A stretch of DNA of 8,017 nt from the NCBI GenBank assembly GCA_937926105.1, contig CALANS010000060.1, positions 1 through 8,017 of the forward strand, in the 5' to 3' direction. Below, piece by piece: positions 5,819 through 8,017 of this stretch. This stretch comes from an uncultured Actinomycetes bacterium (GTDB lineage: Bacteria > Actinomycetota > Actinomycetes > Mycobacteriales > Nakamurellaceae). The number at the start of each line of letters is the position of its first letter. The stretch's first letter is position 1. Both the position numbers and the translations under genes were made by a program. The notes below the pieces were generated by a model. It made no database searches. It saw nothing but the letters and a program-made list of their open reading frames with translations, and was not told the origin of the DNA.

Positions 5819-6651
5819 ACTCGACCATTCCCCGCACCTCCGCGGCGACGCCGGTAGAAATCGACCGACCGCGCTCCTGGTGGGAGCGCAACGGGACATC
5901 GGCGACCATTACGGCGCTTCGTCTCGGCCTCCTTGCGGTGGTCGTGGTCGTCTGGCAGATCGTCTCCGGGCGCCTGATCGACCCACTGTTCGTCAGCAAG
6001 CCGACCGCGATCGTGGACCGACTGATCGAATGGGCCCGCAGCGGCGTGCTCTGGTCGAACAGCTGGATCACCCTCAAAGAGATCCTCATCGGCTACGCCA
6101 TCGGTGCGCTGGCCGGTGTGGCGTTCGGATTTCTCCTCGCGTCGCAGAAGATCCTGTATCGCGTCCTGGACCCGTTCATCATGAGCCTGTATGCGATTCC
6201 GAAGGTGGCCCTCGCGCCGCTCTTTATCGTGTGGCTCGGCATCGGCATCGAGATGAAGATCGTGCTCGCCGCCGTGACCGTGTTCTTCCTGGTATTCCTC
6301 AACACCGCCGCCGGGGTGCGTGAGGTCGATCGCGGCCTCATCGATGCGGCCAGGCTCATGAACGCGCGGCGCCGCGACATGATCCTGAAGGTGATCCTGC
6401 CGGGCTCGATGTCCGGTGTCCTGACGGGGTTGCGAGTTTCCATTCCGTATGCGCTGATCGGCGCCGTGATCGGCGAGCTCGTCGCGTCCAATCGCGGCCT
6501 CGGCTATCTGATCAACAACGGCGCGGCGACATTCGACACGGCTGGCGTATTCGCGGCGCTGATCGTTCTGACGGTCATCGCGGCGGTCCTCAGCGCCTTG
6601 GTCAATCTCTTGGACAGATCCGCCAATAAATGGCGGCCTGCGAACAACTGA
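5815..6651 (+). CDS. ABC transporter permease, NitT/TauT (SsuC/TauC-like) type
   Basis: The protein has 278 residues, with a charged cytoplasmic N-terminus and about six membrane helices (near 33-51, 88-109, 121-141, 148-166, 203-224 and 243-265). The cytoplasmic EAA-type loop that docks the ATPase is visible as DAARLMNARRRDMILKVILP (177-196). GELVASNRGLGYLI (220-233) is also characteristic of SsuC/TauC permeases. The permease would form the transmembrane pore as a homodimer. The ATG overlaps the ATPase stop by four bases, giving coupled translation and roughly equal amounts of the two subunits. The protein is full length with no sign of damage. Confidence 0.94.
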   Translation: MNSTIPRTSAATPVEIDRPRSWWERNGTSATITALRLGLLAVVVVVWQIVSGRLIDPLFVSKPTAIVDRLIEWARSGVLWSNSWITLKEILIGYAIGALAGVAFGFLLASQKILYRVLDPFIMSLYAIPKVALAPLFIVWLGIGIEMKIVLAAVTVFFLVFLNTAAGVREVDRGLIDAARLMNARRRDMILKVILPGSMSGVLTGLRVSIPYALIGAVIGELVASNRGLGYLINNGAATFDTAGVFAALIVLTVIAAVLSALVNLLDRSANKWRPANN

Positions 6652-6669
6652 TCAATCAGTACGGAAAAA

Positions 6670-6693
6670 CGAACACGAGGACCTCGTTGTTCG
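6670..6693 (+). other. Intercistronic hairpin between permease and binding-protein genes
   Basis: CGAACACGAG (6670-6679) pairs with CTCGTTGTTCG (6683-6693) across a 3-base loop, with one bulged T, giving ten base pairs. No run of T follows, so it is not a classical terminator. It sits in an 89-bp gap of lower GC than the genes around it. In importer operons such a hairpin can protect the downstream mRNA or trap 3' exonucleases, which would allow more binding protein than membrane subunits to be made. That role is inferred. Confidence 0.55.
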
Positions 6694-6740
6694 ATGATGC
6701 AGAAAACCGACAGATGAATTACGACGAAGGGAGCACCACC

Positions 6741-7901
6741 ATGCGGTTACGATCGCGCGCAGTAATGGGGTCCGCGTTGTTGGCCGTCGCGGCCATGATT
6801 GTCGCGTCGTGCGGCAGCGCGAGCACCGGCAACGAGGCGACTACGGCGCAGGGCGCGTCGAGCGAGCAGGCGACGTCAGCGCCTGCGCAGGAGAGTTCTA
6901 CCGGCGGCAGCACCGAATCGGCGCAGGCCGCCGGGAGCTCGTCCGAGGCCGCCAAGCCGTCATACACGCTGGAGATCGGCCAGATCAGTAAGTCGGTGGC
7001 GTTCTTCCCGATCTTCGTGGCGCGGGACAAGGGCTATTTCCAGGAAGAGGGCCTGACGGTCAACGAGCCCACCCTGCTCGGCAGCGGAGCCAAGCTGGCG
7101 GCCGCCCTGGTCTCGGAGAGCATCGAGGTGGGCGGCGGCGTGATGACCGACGCCTTCAATACCGCCAACGCGGGACATTCGGTCGGCGTCATCGCGAACC
7201 TCGTCGGCCAGTACTACGTGGACATCATCGTGGGCAACAATGCGAAGGTTGCGCCCGACGATGCCCCTCTCGATGAGAAGATCAAGTCACTGGCCGGGCT
7301 GCGCATCGGGATCACCGGCCCGGGCAGCGGCAACGAGGCGCTCGTGAAGTACCTGTTCTCGCTGGTCGGAATGGATTCTGCGACCGACGTGACGCTCGTG
7401 AATCTCGGTGCTCAGGCGACGGCGGTGGTCGGTGCGCTGAAGAACAACCAGGTCGATGCGCTCTCCTTCTTCCAACCGATCGGGCAGGAGGTCGAAGCGC
7501 AGCAACTCGGCAAGATCTACATTTCGCCGGCCCGCGGCGACGTGCCCGACATCGAGGGCCAGGCGCACGGCGTGGCCATGGCGTCCGCCAAGGCGATGGC
7601 CGAGAAGCCGGATGCCCTCGTCGCCTACATCAAGGCGATCGCGAAGGCGGAGGCATTCATTCACAGCGCGGATCCGAGCGAAGTCGAAGCCGAACTCGCG
7701 AAGTACGAAGGCAACATGGATCCGGCGACGGTCAAGGCGCTGGTCCCCACGCTGCAGAGCGAGATCCCCGAGACGCCGGAAGTGACCCAGAAGGGGTACG
7801 ACATGGCGACGCACTTCCACGAGGCCGCAGGCATGATCAAATCGGCGCCGGCGTACGACCAGCTGGTCCAGACGGGCCTGATCCAGAAGGCTCTCGGCTG
7901 A
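6741..7901 (+). CDS. ABC transporter substrate-binding lipoprotein, NMT1/THI5-like (NitT/TauT family)
   Basis: The protein has 386 residues from the ATG at 6741, which has AAGGGAG seven bases upstream. An in-frame extension to 6630 lies partly inside the permease gene and would bury the signal peptide. Residues 1-24 are a lipoprotein signal: Arg-rich start, hydrophobic core and lipobox VASC with Cys24 as the lipidated residue. A Ser/Ala/Gly/Glu-rich flexible linker (25-74) holds the domain off the membrane. The binding domain then begins (LEIGQISKSVAFFPIFVARDKGYFQEEGL), with the family's typical pattern of a region near the first strand that lines the pocket. The substrate is probably a small organic acid or other anion, judged from neighbouring catabolic genes. 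Aromatic-acid importers of this class are known in actinobacteria. Thiamine-precursor or nitrate specificity cannot be excluded. Confidence 0.93.
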   Translation: MRLRSRAVMGSALLAVAAMIVASCGSASTGNEATTAQGASSEQATSAPAQESSTGGSTESAQAAGSSSEAAKPSYTLEIGQISKSVAFFPIFVARDKGYFQEEGLTVNEPTLLGSGAKLAAALVSESIEVGGGVMTDAFNTANAGHSVGVIANLVGQYYVDIIVGNNAKVAPDDAPLDEKIKSLAGLRIGITGPGSGNEALVKYLFSLVGMDSATDVTLVNLGAQATAVVGALKNNQVDALSFFQPIGQEVEAQQLGKIYISPARGDVPDIEGQAHGVAMASAKAMAEKPDALVAYIKAIAKAEAFIHSADPSEVEAELAKYEGNMDPATVKALVPTLQSEIPETPEVTQKGYDMATHFHEAAGMIKSAPAYDQLVQTGLIQKALG

Positions 7902-7915
7902 TCGTGCGGTGCACG

Positions 7916-7961
7916 CGGTGGTGGGCCGGGCGTGACACCCGGCCCACCACCGTCGCGTTTT
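7916..7961 (+). terminator. Strong intrinsic terminator of the + strand operon
   Basis: A perfect 15-bp stem, CGGTGGTGGGCCGGG (7916-7930) with CCCGGCCCACCACCG (7938-7952), encloses a 7-base loop. TTTT follows at 7958-7961 after a 5-base gap. It begins 14 bp after the binding-protein stop. The T-run is short, as often in high-GC bacteria. The stem also works for transcripts arriving from the other strand, though no T-run exists on that side. Confidence 0.88.
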
Positions 7962-7971
7962 GGGGCGCGCG

Positions 7972-8017
7972 CTACCAGGCGCCGCGGTGCTCCGGCACCC
8001 GTGCGATCAATGGCATG
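7972..8017 (-). CDS. Possible 3' end of a convergent gene (partial)
   Basis: On the - strand an open frame enters from the right edge and ends at TAG (7974-7972), with C-terminus MPLIARVPEHRGAW. Eleven of its thirteen codons after Met end in G or C, which agrees with coding use here. Its position just beyond the terminator fits a convergent neighbour. Fourteen residues are too few to name a family, and chance is possible. Confidence 0.4.
   Translation of the reverse strand, partial: MPLIARVPEHRGAW

Noticed and set aside
6630..6740. N-terminal extension of the binding-protein gene to 6630
   Set aside because: It overlaps the permease gene and would place the lipoprotein signal in the interior of the protein.
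1..8017. Mobile element, CRISPR, toxin-antitoxin or phage-defence content
   Set aside because: No transposase, integrase, nuclease, spaced repeats or small paired genes were found. The window is metabolic and transport genes with uniform base composition apart from the regulatory gaps.

Overview
The window reads as chromosomal DNA of a high-GC actinobacterium. Third codon positions are strongly G/C-rich, the Shine-Dalgarno sequences are strong AGGAGG types, one promoter pairs TTGACA with an actinobacterial-looking TAGGCT, and the solute-binding protein carries a lipoprotein signal. A mycolate-type genus such as Rhodococcus, Gordonia or Nocardia fits, but the genus cannot be fixed from this sequence. 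There are no insertion sequences, tRNAs, rRNAs or CRISPR repeats.

Layout. Bases 1-106 are the 3' end of an acyl-CoA dehydrogenase gene on the + strand. Bases 137-3047 hold a tight four-gene operon on the - strand, read right to left: a GntR/FCD regulator, a GalB-type PIG-L-fold hydratase, an RraA-family aldolase and a DUF1932-type NAD(P)-dependent dehydrogenase. The last two junctions are 4-nt ATGA overlaps. A 272-bp divergent control region (3048-3319) follows. Bases 3320-7901 hold a five-gene + strand operon: a second, paralogous GntR/FCD regulator, a DUF6282-type amidohydrolase-fold protein, and a NitT/TauT-type ABC importer (ATPase, permease, lipoprotein). It ends at a strong intrinsic terminator (7916-7961). 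The last 46 bases probably hold the 3' end of a convergent gene.

How it may work together. GalB-type hydratases convert 4-oxalomesaconate to 4-carboxy-4-hydroxy-2-oxoadipate (CHA), and RraA-fold CHA aldolases split CHA into pyruvate and oxaloacetate. These are the last two steps of gallate and protocatechuate 4,5-cleavage. Their pairing here, with an importer of organic acids or similar small anions, a metal-dependent hydrolase and a dehydrogenase, suggests an uptake-and-catabolism island for an aromatic or polycarboxylic acid. No ring-cleavage dioxygenase or oxalomesaconate tautomerase is visible, so the starting compound is unknown. The DUF6282 and DUF1932 proteins are the parts whose chemistry could be new.

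Regulation. Each divergent regulator gene is preceded, in its own reading direction and about 60 bp upstream of its start, by a near-identical element with the core TTGTTRACAATA. This suggests shared or cross-regulation by the two paralogues. One paralogue keeps the FCD metal-site residues. The other has lost three of the four.
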